Shown one piece after another: positions 9,346-21,240 of a stretch of 64,000 nt of DNA (its first letter is position 1; every line of letters starts with the position of its first letter). Both the position numbers and the translations under genes were made by a program. The notes beneath the pieces are model-generated. The model did not search any database, was not told the DNA's origin, and worked only from the letters and a program-made list of their open reading frames with translations. Source of the stretch: Lasiosphaeris hirsuta (taxonomy: Eukaryota > Ascomycota > Sordariomycetes > Sordariales > Lasiosphaeriaceae); NCBI GenBank assembly GCA_030549175.1, contig JAUKUA010000006.1, positions 3,906,001 to 3,970,000 of the forward strand, read 5' to 3'.

Positions 9346-11296
9346 ATGTCAACCTTCTATACACCACCCTCAGAGACGGCATATCTTGTGTCGACGCCGT
9401 TCTACATGCCAAGCAAACGCGGGGACATGTGGGCGGTTGCTTTTCCCACAAGCAGCGCCCAGCTTCTAAACTCTAAACGGTGCCATTGCCATCGTCTTCT
9501 CCTTGATCTTTCCCTGTGAGCCAAGTCTTGTTCACAACATCAGAAACGACACGCACTGCCCAAATGTACCCGCTAACACAGGCTCTATAGGGTTCTGGGG
9601 ACTTATCGCCGCTGTCGCCTTATATTGCGCCCCGCGTTCGATCCCGCCCCACCTGGCAGCCGGTTTGACCACGCTCCGGAATGCTACCGACCCTTGGGCT
9701 GCTTTCAAGGGCCTACTGGCCTTCGCATACGCGAGCCGATCCGCCGGCAGTTTCGGCACCCGGCTCAGCATCCGTGCAGTCGGTTTCGTGTTCAGCATAC
9801 TGGCCCTCGCCATATTCGTCGCCAGTATCACCCTTGGTATCCTCGCTCCGTCACTATTGCAGATTGGCAACATGGCCCCGGTACGACCAGGTGCTCTGTA
9901 CTTTCCGTCGCTGGACGACGACAACGTTTCATATCGAGATGCTCTTCCGTTTTGTAGCCCTTGGATCATGCGGGCCCTGAGCGCCGTCGAAATTGCAAAG
10001 TCGACCTTACGGTCCACGGTGCAGATCGAGACACGAGAGTTCCTGGTACCGACTGACGAAAACACCAACGAGCCGGGACTCGAATTGTCATATTCATACA
10101 GCCTAACCGGGCCCGACTTCGGTCTCTCCCACGCCAACGGCTTAGCCCTTAATGTCGCAGGAGCCTGCCGGACCGAATACTCGTGGCTCGATCGGACGTA
10201 CTGGAACGACCAATATGATGTTTATCATAAATGGGGAAATACGACTTTTGCGGCTGGCTGGGCTTTCAACCTGAACGAAACAATGATCAAGACTCTCCCT
10301 AAGACTTGGGTGGTAGAACACCCCGAAACTAAACAGCAATTACTCCAGGATGGCAACTGGTCGTTCGTGATCACGACCGACACGGCCCATCATATGAGTT
10401 ACACAGCAGGAACCGACCCATGGTATGTTACTGAGCTTCGCCCAACAGGCTCTACTATTCGTCTCGAAGACAACCCCCCTTTTTGGGTCAAGAGTGGCAG
10501 GCCCGTTCTCGTGTGCTGGGAGCAGGATGAATGGGGCTATGAGGGCGTGGCGGCGAAAAATATCCGCGAGCTCAAATCACTACCTGGCATCCGGGTCCCC
10601 GAGGTATTGCTTGAAGTCTTCCAGAGTGCCTTGAGTCGTCCACAAATCGGCCTTGTCACCAATTATGCCTCTGGGCCTTCGCTTTCTCTCGCCTCCACCA
10701 GTAGCAGCCCCGGCAATGCTATCATCGATGCGGGCACCGCCGGAATCAAACAAGACATGGAACGTTTGATCCTCATCAGCTTTGTCGCTACGCAGAACAC
10801 CCTTATCGAGGCAACTTTATCCGACGCCCCGAGACTGCGCAGCGGACTGAAAAATGTCATCGTCGGCTCTGACGGGCAGCCACGAGAGGGTGCAGGCGCA
10901 TTTGCCCTATACACGACCGATGTGCAAACCTTCAGTCTGCCGGGCCTCATTGGCCTCGGTGCCGTTACCGCAACTCTCTTGATATTGAAGACCCTGCTCA
11001 TGTTCAAGCTCCGAGCCCACAGCAGCGAGACAGGAGAGACGCCAGGGACGCCAGGACTACCGACAAGCCCAGTGAGCATCCGCAAAACGAGTAGCCGATG
11101 GTCGCGTTTCAGCGTTTTCTCCGCCGCTAATCTCTTCGACTACATCTACCGTAACGAGGTCTCGCGGGGAATTTCTCTGTTAGACAGCCCTGCCAAAAAT
11201 GACAGCAGTGATCAGATTCACGCCATGTCTACTGAGCGCTTGCTCAAGAATGATCTCGACATTACGACCACCGAAGATATCATATATGAGGGATAA
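9346..11296 (+). CDS. Large polytopic membrane protein of unknown function, frame broken by a 7-bp tandem duplication
   Basis: Model: ATG 9346, exon 1 to 9515, intron 9516-9581 (66 bp; GTGAGC, branch CTAAC, ACAG), exon 2 9582-11296. Exon 1 encodes a typical leader for this uncharacterised fungal family (LVSTPFYMPSKRGD ... AVAFPT). The frame is interrupted at the exact duplication TCTAAAC TCTAAAC (9465-9478). Removing one copy joins AQLLN to GAIAIVFSLIF and yields a 625-residue protein. Membrane segments occur near the N-terminus (AIAIVFSLIF; GLIAAVALY; GFVFSILALAIFVASITLGIL) and near residue 510 (LIGLGAVTATLLILKTLLMF), with a long probably extracytoplasmic loop rich in N-glycosylation sequons and Trp/Tyr. 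The C-terminal tail is cytosolic-like (Ser/Thr-rich). Function unknown. Confidence 0.7.
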
Positions 11297-11346
11297 GGAA
11301 TGAAAGGTTCAAACCAGTCCGAGACGTGGTGTTGTCTGCTAATGCA

Positions 11347-12047
11347 AGGGTATTAGTTTATGAGAGCATAACTATGCACTGTCATGAATGCCATTTTGTA
11401 CTGTAATCCCCATACATAACCCTGACAACACATATAGCCAACCCTGAAAACGGCAGAAATGGTGCATTCGGGAATTCTGCCGCCCTGTTGAAAGCCCCAC
11501 GCGCAAGCCCACCACTGCAACGCCCGCATGTTGATTGCACCACATGTAACACCGCCCGGCATGCCGATTACAAGGCCGGCCCGCACCGATTGCCCACCAC
11601 TTGCCCTGCAAATACAGGCCGATCGCACGATTCAATTGCCCACCACTTACAAGGCTGGCCTGCATGCCAATCGCGCGATCCAATTACCCGGCACTTACAG
11701 GGCTTTGTAGCGCGCGGTCGCGGCGCTGTGGGCAAGCGCCGCGCAGGTGGCAGGGATGCCAGGTGCCTGAGGAGGATAGTTATTGTGGTAATGGGCCTTT
11801 TATTGCGGATTTGAGCGATTTGAATCGCTACAATAGTGCTGAATTGAGTGTTCAATTGACTGCAATTGAGTGCGACCGTGTGTGTAGCCTTCATCGCCTT
11901 TTTGCTAGCGGCCGTTGGCAGCCATTGACATCCTTGCCAGGCCTTACCAGGTGTGTGGCCTAAAGGCGGTATGTGGAAATCGGAGGTATACGGTTCAAAA
12001 TTACATTATGACAGTGCATAGTTACGCGCTCATTGTATAATAACCCT
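11347..12047. mobile_element. Non-autonomous DNA element with ~60-bp terminal inverted repeats
   Basis: Left end 11347-11405 and right end 11988-12047 are inverted copies. The core AACTATGCACTGTCAT is identical, and outer GGGT-ATTA and inner ATTTTG.AC.GTA blocks match with few differences. The 701-bp interior has no transposase and carries imperfect ~47-bp tandem units (about 11588, 11634, 11682) sharing ATTGCCCACCACTT-like sequence. This is the structure of a MITE or deletion derivative. I could not identify a clean target-site duplication, so the superfamily is undetermined. Confidence 0.7.
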
Positions 12048-12400
12048 CGTTGGTCGGACAAATAACTATCGGAAATCACGCCTTTTCCAACATAATCAGC
12101 TTATCATGAATCGTAAAGAATCGCTGATAAAGGCCGTTGGGACGGGCATGGAGCTGTTGTTAAGCTAACTACTCGACACAGGAACGAAGGCACCCAAAGG
12201 CAAGCCAAGAATACAGAACGCAATGGCAGAAAAATACCAGGCCAACAACTCATCCCAAATCGGGAGGCCGGCTCCGCACACGCCCTGATCCGTCACAGCC
12301 CCCCACAGTAATCTCTCGCACCGCAACGGGCGGTCGGCTCGTGCTAAATCGGAACCTAGACACCCGATCCATCCGGTTCAGCGACGTAGTCGGTATCCTT
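12048..12400. other. No gene seen
   Basis: Spacer between the inverted-repeat element and the degraded membrane-protein gene. Its right part may belong to the 3' end of that relic. No signal otherwise. Confidence 0.35.
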
Positions 12401-13880
12401 AAGACAGTCTCGCGGTAAAACGTCTACCTGGTGAAATCATACGAGCACGCCACCGCCCTCTACATGCCCCCCTCGGCACCGCAAAGGAACAGAGAAACGG
12501 ACGGCCGCTCGGCCTCGAACAGCGTCATCTCTATGTTATACGTATCGACTAGCGTAAACACCCTCATCTCACCCGGCCCCCTCGCCCTCTTGGTAGCCTC
12601 CACCTTGTCGCGTACCTCCATGTCCTTGGTAGGGTCCATACCCACACGCTCCCCGTACTCGTTGACGTAGGACCTACTCAGTGGGCTCCCCGCCTTGGAC
12701 CAGCCGAGCCGGCTGAAGTTACCGCCAAAGATGGCACGCTCGACCGTCGGGGCGTTGAGGTAACTCTCGAAGCCGAACAGGGCGGCCTAGACCGAGGTGA
12801 GCTTGCCGCCTAAGGAGACGCGGATAAGGTTAGGTATCATGAGCCAGAGCCAGAGGTAACTAAGCAGCAGGACGGCGCCGATAGCCCCGTTGGTCGGCGC
12901 CCCAGTAGCCATCAGGGCGATAGCCGCGACGAAGAGCACAAACTGATACTCCATTAGCAAGGTGGCGAACCAACGCTTCCACGAGAGGTTAGTCGAGTAG
13001 GCCACAAAGTAAAACCACTTCTACCGGATGCTGGTGCCACACGTACCGTCGACGACGACCGTGTTAGGGTCGCCGCCCGCCAGCTCGCCGCATATGGCAG
13101 CCACCTGGTAGGTAGGCTCAATGTCCCAGAGCTAGGCGTCGTAGGCGTCCGTCATATCGTACCACGGCTGGCCCGGGCGGGCGGGGAGGGTATAGATGGA
13201 CCGCTCGAGTAGCGAGTCCGAGTCGTTAACGAGGGAAAGGCGCGTAAAGACCTAGAACGGGCTGTCGGTCTAGTCGATCTGGGGACGGAGGCATAATAGG
13301 CTTATGAGGGCATAGGCTTAGTCGCCTTGTAACCACGTCCTAGTCAACCTTACGTAGAGATACTTGAGGAGTAAGACGGCGAGCTCGAGGTAGCTAAGGC
13401 TAATATTACCGCCAAAGTGGTCGACTAGCTGACGGGAGATGTTGACGTTGATAGTACCTTACACACACGTAGCAAATTGGTTCTTAGAGACGGTATGGGG
13501 ATAGTTAAGGTCAGTGCCGTAGGTATAGACGTCGATACTGTTACCGGGGCTAAGGAGGGCCTCGGAGAAGGTCTATATATAGCTCCCCTATTATTAGAGG
13601 AGGGCGTCAGTGTCGGGGAGGAACTACTCTCGGACCTTACCGTCGCTACTACCGCTGCCGGGTATGCCGACGGCGATAACCAGCTTACTGGTGCCATGGA
13701 GGACGTCGGATATATGATACACATCGCCCTCGAGCTCGGCCACGTCGATCATGTAGTTGGCGGCGATCTAGTAGGCCAGAAGGTTAGTATCATAGTAAGC
13801 CCACTCGGTAATGCCAAACAGAGTTTCTATATCCTTAGGTAAGTTATAACTAAACTGCTCTATCGAGTAGGTGACGAAGA
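12400..13880 (-). pseudogene. RIP-degraded polytopic membrane-protein gene
   Basis: One frame on the minus strand reads through about 1.45 kb with coherent protein sequence, interrupted by about 15 stops. Nearly all are TAG/TAA at positions where Gln (or Trp) is expected. Readable pieces from N to C: DIETLFGITEWAYYDTNLLAY, LAVLLLKYLYVRLTRTWLQGD, QPWYDMTDAYDA, NLSWKRWFATLLMEYQFVLF, a long hydrophobic run (GAVLLLSYLWLWLMIPNLIRV), then SYVNEYGERVGMDPTKDMEV and a YRETVLRIP motif near the end. Several transmembrane helices are evident. Family uncharacterised. Preserved frame with CpA-to-TpA changes is the RIP signature. The stops make it non-functional. Confidence 0.72.
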
Positions 13881-15540
13881 GGTAACTAAGGTTAGTACAT
13901 TTACCTTCTTTAGCTTCTTAATCGGTAACGATACGGACTTAGCTACGATATAGCCTAGAGCCGTTAGAGCTAGTACTAGTAAGGAAGTAAAGGTAACAAG
14001 GCTTAAGTAGGTAGTAGAGCTGGTTGTTAGTAGGGGTGACAGTGTCGAGACCCTATCGGTTCTCGAGGTAATTACCCTAAATCTTTATCTTTCCGTGTGT
14101 CACACTGGTAGGCTCACCTAGGTCAACAGGGTCACTGACCTCCTTGACCGAGCCACACCACCGGCACGAACTATACACATACACACCCATTGAACCACAG
14201 ATATCCATCATGGATCAACGTGGAGAAGGGAACCATCACAGAGGAAACAAGCCACAATATGGTTTAACCTCGGGACATGCTCCCACGTGTGGCTAATGGC
14301 CTATTCAGCCGGCACACAGGTCAGCGGACTCTCCTAAGCGCCCACGGGTCGCAACGGAATGCCCAGAACCACTCACAAGCCAGAGCAGCCGTACAACGGA
14401 TCTTGCCCGCGCTAGGCAACGTCATCAGACTTCAGATTTGTCATGGACAAGCCACTCAACCTCAGCATCGTGATCAGGGCCTGCACAGTCAGCCAAGATC
14501 CTGCAGCTGGTCTTTCGAATCATGGACCTCCTCGCTATCGCTGGCATTCCTTTGGAAGACCTGGAACCCGACGTTCTCCGGAGTCTAGCTTCAGTGGTGA
14601 CAGGTGGCCGCGACCCCCGCGTGTGAGTCACGAAGGGAACCGTTGCTGTGACAGCCGACGTGGGATCGACCTAACAGCGCTGTGGCCAACGTAAGTACCA
14701 AGGACGTGAAGGAACACCTGCAGCGATGGACACTATGCCACTTGAGCTGTATGGATAAGTACTAATACCGGCCGTGGACCGACGTGTGATGGGCCGGCTT
14801 CACTTGGCTTGTAGCCACGGATTTGTAGGGCGTGAGAGACGGGCGGCTAGAAAGGAGATTCGGGACCGACGGGCGGTTAGGAGGATCCTTCAGGTATTTT
14901 GGTATCCTTGTATCTTGTACATAGCCTTCCATAAAAGAACAGGTGTGCCGCGATGGATCCTCGAGAGGAAGAAGCTCCCCAGTTCTCTTTGGACAAACCT
15001 AGAAAGATTATCAGCTGAACTTCAGTGAAGCTGAGGGGTAATACAACCTTGTGAACCCTTCTGTTTCTCCTGACTTGCAACTGCGAAGCATTGTGTCTTA
15101 TCTTCTGTTGGATCATTCCATCTCTCTGAACCTCCTTCTCCCTGGCTCTCCACCACTTTGTATTGCGACAGTTAACTCCCTCACCGTTCTGTTCTAAAGC
15201 TCTGAATCGGACCTTGTGCTTATTAGCCTTGCGAAGATCAACTCCCTGAGTTCGTCGTGTGAAAGCTCTGAACTAGACCAACAGCAATTGTCGGGGTGGT
15301 TCGCTGAACGGTTGAGTCGAGAGTTAGGAAAAGGTTAAAGCTCTGCAGTCTGATTCTTCGTTTGATACCTCACCTTGTGGTTGTCACACCCCAGACCTTC
15401 TGTGGCTGGCCTGTGTCACACCGTGGTAGACGTAGGCTATTAGAACGTACTAGCCTCCGAACTTCTCTCACGGCCGGGTAAGGTCCTAGAACTAGATTGG
15501 AGTTAGCATGGTACAGAGGGCTGAGGGGGGTGGGGTAAGG
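13881..15540. other. Mixed RIP-affected repeat sequence, no intact gene
   Basis: The left part (13881-14170) is AT-rich and stop-dense. The middle (14210-14700) is GC-richer with a short coding-like stretch (MDLLAIAGIPLEDLEPDVLR, + strand around 14520). From 15090 to 15460 there are repeated motifs (AACTCCCT ... AAGCTCTGAA twice; TGTCACACC near 14096 and twice near 15380-15420), reminiscent of long-terminal-repeat borders. I cannot define an element from these. Confidence 0.3.
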
Positions 15541-18500
15541 ATGGAATATTTATAAAAAAAACTATAGTAATATCGGCCGGGAAAGCTCTTAAGACCATGA
15601 CCTACTAATTATCCTAGCTCTCGGGCTCATAGTTAAAGTCAATTACCTAGGTAGTAATATGAGACTTAAGTGGCGAGACCTTATAGATGTAGGTATGTTG
15701 CCATATCACTTTATACGGCGTTTTAAAGATATCATCGGTATATTAGACAATTAAGTTTCGGAGGTAGTCCTTCTTATGATGTAGGTAGCGATCGTTGTTT
15801 AGTTAGAAAGATATCTTTTTAGCGAAGTAACGGTGATAAACTAGTATTTAATCTTTATATATCTATCTAGGCTTTTGGAAGAAATTAACAAACGTTTAAT
15901 AAAAATCGGTATGAGACATGAAGATATAGTACTAAGCCTTGACATTTACTAGAAGCTTCTTCTCAGCCTTGTGAGACTGTGGCTACGTATCTAGTTAGAT
16001 ATTAATATAAAGACTAAGGTAGAGAGATAAGATATTTTACATTATTATAAGTTATTACCATAACTAGGCTCTGGCTATCAACCTCAAATTAGTCTACCGT
16101 ATATACGTTATTTATATCCTAAACCTGACCCTTAGCTTCCTACCTTAGTATATATAATAGTATCCTTAGAAAAGCTTTACTATGACGTTGTCTTATTAGC
16201 TCGGTACGTTATTATTCTAGCCGTACTAAATCCTTATGTTAGTAAGGCCGACGAAGAGTAGGTATATAGTAGGGGCTTACCGGCTACTGATATAGTAGTT
16301 GTTGTTGCTGTTATTAGTACAGCTACGGAGGGGGGGACGACTGGTACGGTTAGGGAGCCTACGGTTGGGTCCAAGGGGCATGGGGTCGGCGCTGGTCGGC
16401 CTGAGTAGCTACCGGGTTGATTGCTATGCCGGTGTTTGCGTTAATCTGCCCACTGTGACGATATGGATTAGACTATGAAGGACTGTGTTAGCTTGACATA
16501 TCCCACGTAGAATAGGACTTGGGAGGTAGGGATTTTGCCATGCTACCAGGGGATATAGTTAAGAATGGGGAGGTGACTAGCGGGATGATTTGACGAGGGT
16601 CCTAAGGTAGGTTGTCCCGAAAACTAGGTAGGTACTTATGTATTCCGTTCTGTTAGTGAAGAGCCTCGAGGAAAGGGGTGGCCGAGGAAAAACGAGAAGA
16701 GGGCTAGCGTGGTCTAGAACGCCATTATGTCACCTATCCATATAAGAAAAGTCAATTATCTTTAAGTAGCCGGCCACCACATAAGGCTAAACTGAAAACC
16801 TACGTCTGTCACATTAGGAGGTCAAAGCCTCAGTGATATAGCATAGGAGGGAAATTAGATCTGGGCCCCCTAATTAGTCATCCTACTTTAAGATTGAAGC
16901 GGTGATTAGTGGCCTTGTCCTCGTCAAACCGGCGTCGCCGAATGCGGAAAATTACGCTCGACCCCGGCCCGTGGAATCTAGCATGTGATAGTAAGTGCCT
17001 AGACTTGGTACCCGGATATTACCGAAACCCTGCTTTTGTAGATGTTACTAAGGCTAATCTTTTACTTCTTCCTTCGGTTACTTCTATAACTCCTCTTATC
17101 ATGTTATAAAGAAGAGTGTCAAAGCCATTTATAGCCTTTAAGGATAGTACCTAGTAATACGCCGACCTACCTATCCAAGGCCTTTTCTAGTTCTCGTTTG
17201 ATATTTAGGAAGTAACATATAGTAAGTTACCTTAGGCTCCGATTCTTATCATTACCAATACCGGAGCTAACATTATACCGATATAAAGACGTATCAAAGG
17301 GTAAATACTAAACTACTCATATTTTATATCCTTACCTATAACGCCTCCAAAAAAGGGCCTACCTTCATATCATCTTTACGCCTCTTAACGACATTTACCG
17401 TGATTATGTCCCCAGTATCTTAAGGATATGTAATATATTTGCCATTTTGCCAGAGTTTCTAAGTAAGCGACTTTATCATATGTGCCATAGCTTTAGGAGT
17501 AAAATCGATAAGGATAAGTGTGCCACTTAGTTTCACTTTTTATATAAGAAAATCGAGCTAAGGAGAAACGAGAGTAGAGGTCTCGTTATTAAATGAAACA
17601 AAGTATTATTACTTAGTATTGACTATAGGTAGTATTGATCTACTTTCTTTCTCTACTAAAACCGAGATAGGAATATCGCTATAGTATACTTTGGTATATC
17701 CGAGTCTTAGACCGTAAAATAGCGGCTAGTCGACTTCATTAGTACTAAGTCTTAGAAGGATGTTAGCTCGGAACCTCTCGTCCTATTTGACCTTGTTCTA
17801 GAGGCCCTATACTTAGACGTAGACTAGATCGTCTAGAGGCTAAACGACGTTATCAGCTTATTGGAGTATCATATCCTTAGTATAGCTAACCTAAGACATA
17901 CGGGGAGGTCTGTAAAAGATATCGACTTTACCGAGCTCCATAACAATATAAAACATGTCATCTACGCCGCCGAGACGATCGAATCTTACTTTCTCGTCTT
18001 AGAAAATATCATCGCCTAAGTTAGTAAACGGTACCTAGCCGGGCTCTCTATCAATACCCCTATGGACGAGGTCCCCGTCTAAGTGTAGCTTAAGGGTTAT
18101 TTTTAGTACCTACAGTCCCTATTCATATTTACTAACCTCGGTTAGGTAGTCTCCGAGATCGTGTTAACAATATCATTACTCTCTCTTTTAACCTGGTTAC
18201 GTAGTAAGACTTAAGTATGATAATATATAACTTAGCGTCTATGACTATTATTGTCTTTATTACTATTTTATTTCTTCCTACGGCGTACGTAGCTACTGTC
18301 ATAGGAAGCTAGCTTTTTACTACTGACCTTGACATATTAGGTATAACTATAAGTCCGTGGTTTATCTCACTTTGGTAGGTTGCCATTCCGATGACTATCG
18401 TCGTGACTGAGATTGCCCTCTTTTACCGGTGGTGGAGTCTTCGGAATTAGACTGTTGGAGTAGTTCTCCGGCGTCTTATTCATTATAGATATAGGTTTTC

Positions 18501-18560
18501 GGGGTTTAGTTACATGTACTCTACTCTCAAAAGAATGTCTGACGGATTACCTAGAGGGAC
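15540..18560 (-). pseudogene. RIP-degraded long gene of unknown function (~3 kb)
   Basis: The sequence is strongly AT-rich and looks non-coding, but on the minus strand it reads as protein if TAG/TAA are taken as mutated Gln codons. Near the start (around 18500) come NKTPENYSNSLIPKTPPPVK, then RFDRLGGVDDMFYIVMELGK, ADNVV.PLDDLVYV, NILLRLSTNEVD, YYSDIPISVLVEKESRSILP and TLILIDFTPKAMAHMIKSL. Towards the 3' end (around 15600) come FKTPYKVIWQHTYIYKVSPL and VMVLRAFPADITIVF. Frames appear to drift in the middle (16100-17300). I do not recognise the family. It could be a transposon-borne protein or a duplicated host gene. The Gln-to-stop pattern implies RIP. Confidence 0.5.
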
Positions 18561-19364
18561 TGGCTTTGACGGCTTGTAACGTTGTTATTCGGTGTTATCT
18601 TGAAAGGGTACTAATTGGAGGACTGTAGGCAACTGCAACTCCTATGCGCAGCCGCATCGGGAGAAATGTGGCCATCTGTCAGACCGCAACCAAACGCAAG
18701 CCCAGAGAGCGAAATCAACGCAAATCCCGCTTTCTGCAATACAACACAATTGACTACGTACAATTACTCTGCTACTCCCACCGGTGCCGAGGCCGTCACC
18801 ATGGCCATTTACTGCTGCGTATGTTGTGCTCCAATGGTAGGGATGATGGCGCGAATCATGCGGGCTTTTGCTAGCCTTCAAGACCCGGCACCGGGCCCGA
18901 TGGATCACGATGATGAGCCAACACGCATGCTCTTTGCGTGCCGCGAAAATATGCCCCAGGAACTGAAAGACCACCTTTCTCAGCGGGGCCTGCTCGCTTC
19001 CTGCTCCGCAGCCACCGTTCGCAGAGACTACGGCGAATGTTTCTTTGCGGAGTGGGAGTCTCTTGAGGTGCAGATCTGGTTATTTCGCCACGGTTGCTTC
19101 AGACAATCTCGGTAGCCGCAGGGCAAGCGGATTATAGCCCTCCAAGGAAACGTTGCCGCTGTTGCACAGCCATAAATTACCGGTCAACTTGCATAGTCTC
19201 CAATCTATATCTATGGCACAAAGTACAATACCAAACACTAATACGTCCAGAATCACTAACACCGACTGATCTGTATCGCTCACCGCTCAAAATGAAAAGA
19301 GCCTCCCATACTTATCTATCCCCAGCTTTGAACTAGCACTTCCCACGTACCTAATCTTCCCCGA
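18561..19364. other. GC-richer island, no supported gene
   Basis: From about 18615 to 19115 the composition is balanced and a 166-codon frame is open on the plus strand, but it lacks an ATG at its start, recognisable motifs and splice signals. It may be a fragment of an ancestral exon. The flanks are RIP-like. Confidence 0.3.
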
Positions 19365-20064
19365 CTACACCCTAGTGTCTACCCCATTGATATAAATCTC
19401 CTCCATTATCTCCCGATCATTTGACTTTGGCTTCTTCTGCTTAATCCTCATCTTCTTAAAAAATACATACGTAGCATAATAGACGGCGCTCGTGTTACCT
19501 ACCAATGGGCCCTTTTGCTTTATAAACCCGCTCAGCGAAATGGACTAGATCTTCTTGGTGCTGTTCTCCCCGTAAGCGGCGGCGACGATGGCGCGTAGGA
19601 AGGCCGCCTACGTGATGCCGTCCTTGGTGAGTAGGGCGCGGATCTTACGGCGGACGGCGTCGCACGTGTCGTAGACGGGGACGAGGCCATCGTCGTCTTC
19701 GTCTTCGAGTTGGACGACATCTGAGACATCAAGAAGGCTGGAGGCGACCTCTTTGACGATCTCCTTGGCGGCCTTTTGGACGGCTTCCTTGGGGGCCGCT
19801 TTGGCTTTCTTCGCAGCCGGAGCAACAGCAGCGAAAGGAAGGGCGGCGTTGGTGGACTTACGCTTCTTGCTGGGTGCGGCTTTGGGCGCCGCTTCAGTTG
19901 GGACGCTCCCGGGGCCGACTTGGGGCACTCGGGCGCTATTCCCCGAGGTCTGAAACGTAGATCAGTTTTCCGGCACGTCGTAAAAACGCGGTTAGACAGA
20001 CCTGGACTACGGCGCTGGCGTTCGTGTTTACTACGCTGCCGAGGGGCCTTCTGATTCTTGGCAT
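19365..20064 (-). pseudogene. DUF7726-type protein gene with two nonsense codons
   Basis: A good two-exon model exists: ATG at 20064-20062, exon 1 to 20002 (21 codons), intron 20001-19950 (52 bp, GTCTGT...TTTCAG), exon 2 to the natural stop at 19367-19365. The N-terminal half is low-complexity (Ala/Pro/Lys, nuclear-like KKRK). The C-terminal half carries the fungal DUF7726 module: YDTCDAVRRKIRALLTKDGIT, AAFLRAIVAAAYGE, GPLVGNTSAVYYATYVFFKK, then REIMEE. Two in-frame TAGs (19607-19605 and 19547-19545) replace expected Gln codons inside the domain. No frameshift is seen, so the damage is two C-to-T transitions, as RIP would give. Confidence 0.72.
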
Positions 20065-20689
20065 TATGGCGTCTGAAGATTTGGAAGTTATTCACTTGCG
20101 CATCCGTATTCTCTGTTGGGCTGATGGCGAGTCGTCAGCTTTGTTGTTGAACGCGTGGACGCGGTCTGGGTTGTAGGTCGCTGAGTGGGGGGGGTGGGTG
20201 GGGGGTGACGTAACGGGCAGGGTTTGCGCTAAGAGAGGGAGAGCCTCTGGCCAATGGATAGATTTGTTACCCTCGGCGTCCGTGAGGTTTCAGTTTGCTA
20301 CTTTCGGACTAGTGAGCCGACCAGCCTAGGTAATATGTATATTGCTAAGCCTATCATATATTTGTTAGGGTCGCTATCAGGTTCTTATACTCTTTTGAGT
20401 CAGCTTACTTATTCAGTACCAGCTACTCGTACAATAACCCTCAGGTAGACAAAAGAAAGAGAAAATACTGTCACAAGTCCTCCGCTTCACTCTCCCGGCG
20501 TTGACCACCGTGTCATCCTCGGCCTTCCTCACTCTCCTTCGGGTTGCCGTAGTAGCAGGCGTATCGAAGTAGTACTACGGCTATACCACAGCCTCTAAAT
20601 CCCCTCTGCCCAGGAAGAGACATGAGGTCTGTTGGGTAATACGTATACTTTGCTCCTCCCCTCCACTCCATTCCTAAGCTCGCAAGTCC
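20065..20689. other. No supported gene
   Basis: Begins with the upstream region of the DUF7726 relic, including a G-rich block (around 20186-20208). The remainder is RIP-like AT-rich sequence. Nothing else recognised. Confidence 0.35.
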
Positions 20690-21240
20690 AACGATAAGCT
20701 ACAGACTGGGCCGACAACGCCGATCGAAACAACGTCATTGCTGAGCTGAACAAAATCTCCACCTAAGATGTAACGTCTCTACTATTCCATTTCACGGATG
20801 CTTAGTTAGTTGATTTAGAGAATGTGCTCTAGGCTCCGATCTGCGAATTTGTATGTTTACTTTGATGTCTTGAGACTACAGTCATTCTCACCATGTGCAA
20901 AAGGCCCACGTCAGACTTTCCAACGACACAACCCTCTCAGACTCGGCTCTACAAGCCTCGATACATAAGACGTACGCCAATACGTTCAAGCTTGTCGGCT
21001 TCACCGGGGGATACTGGGCATACGCCCTTAACACGAATGAGACGTCCGGAGTGCCAACCGCCGCAGAGTCGGGGGAGTGGGTGCCCGAGGGGGAGCGTCG
21101 GCTTGGGGTGTACGTTCTCGGGTGTTAGCTTCACGAGGACGCGGCAAAGACACCCGAGTTTGCAGAGGATATCATCAAGTTGGGCCCTCACTTTGGTCCT
21201 GGAACTGGCGCTTGGTATGCCAAGCTGAGACAATATGAGT
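20690..21240 (+). pseudogene. Degraded gene of unknown function, Gln-to-stop pattern
   Basis: Two readable blocks lie in the plus direction. The first (about 20695-20850) reads ATDWADNADRNNVIAELNKI, DVTSLLFHFTDA and LVDLENVL, with TAA/TAG at likely Gln codons. The second (about 20905-21238) reads AHVRLSNDTTLSDSALQASI, NTFKLVGFTGGYWAYAL, EGERRLGVYVLGC then TAG (21126-21128), continuing LHEDAAKTPEFAEDIIKLGP to a natural TGA near 21240. A GTATGT...AAAG intron around 20852-20903 could link the blocks. The 5' end is missing or unrecognisable. Family not known to me. Likely a RIP-inactivated duplicate. Confidence 0.5.

Noticed and set aside
18615..19115. 166-codon frame as a gene
   Set aside because: Begins without ATG, no motif, flanked by RIP-type DNA.
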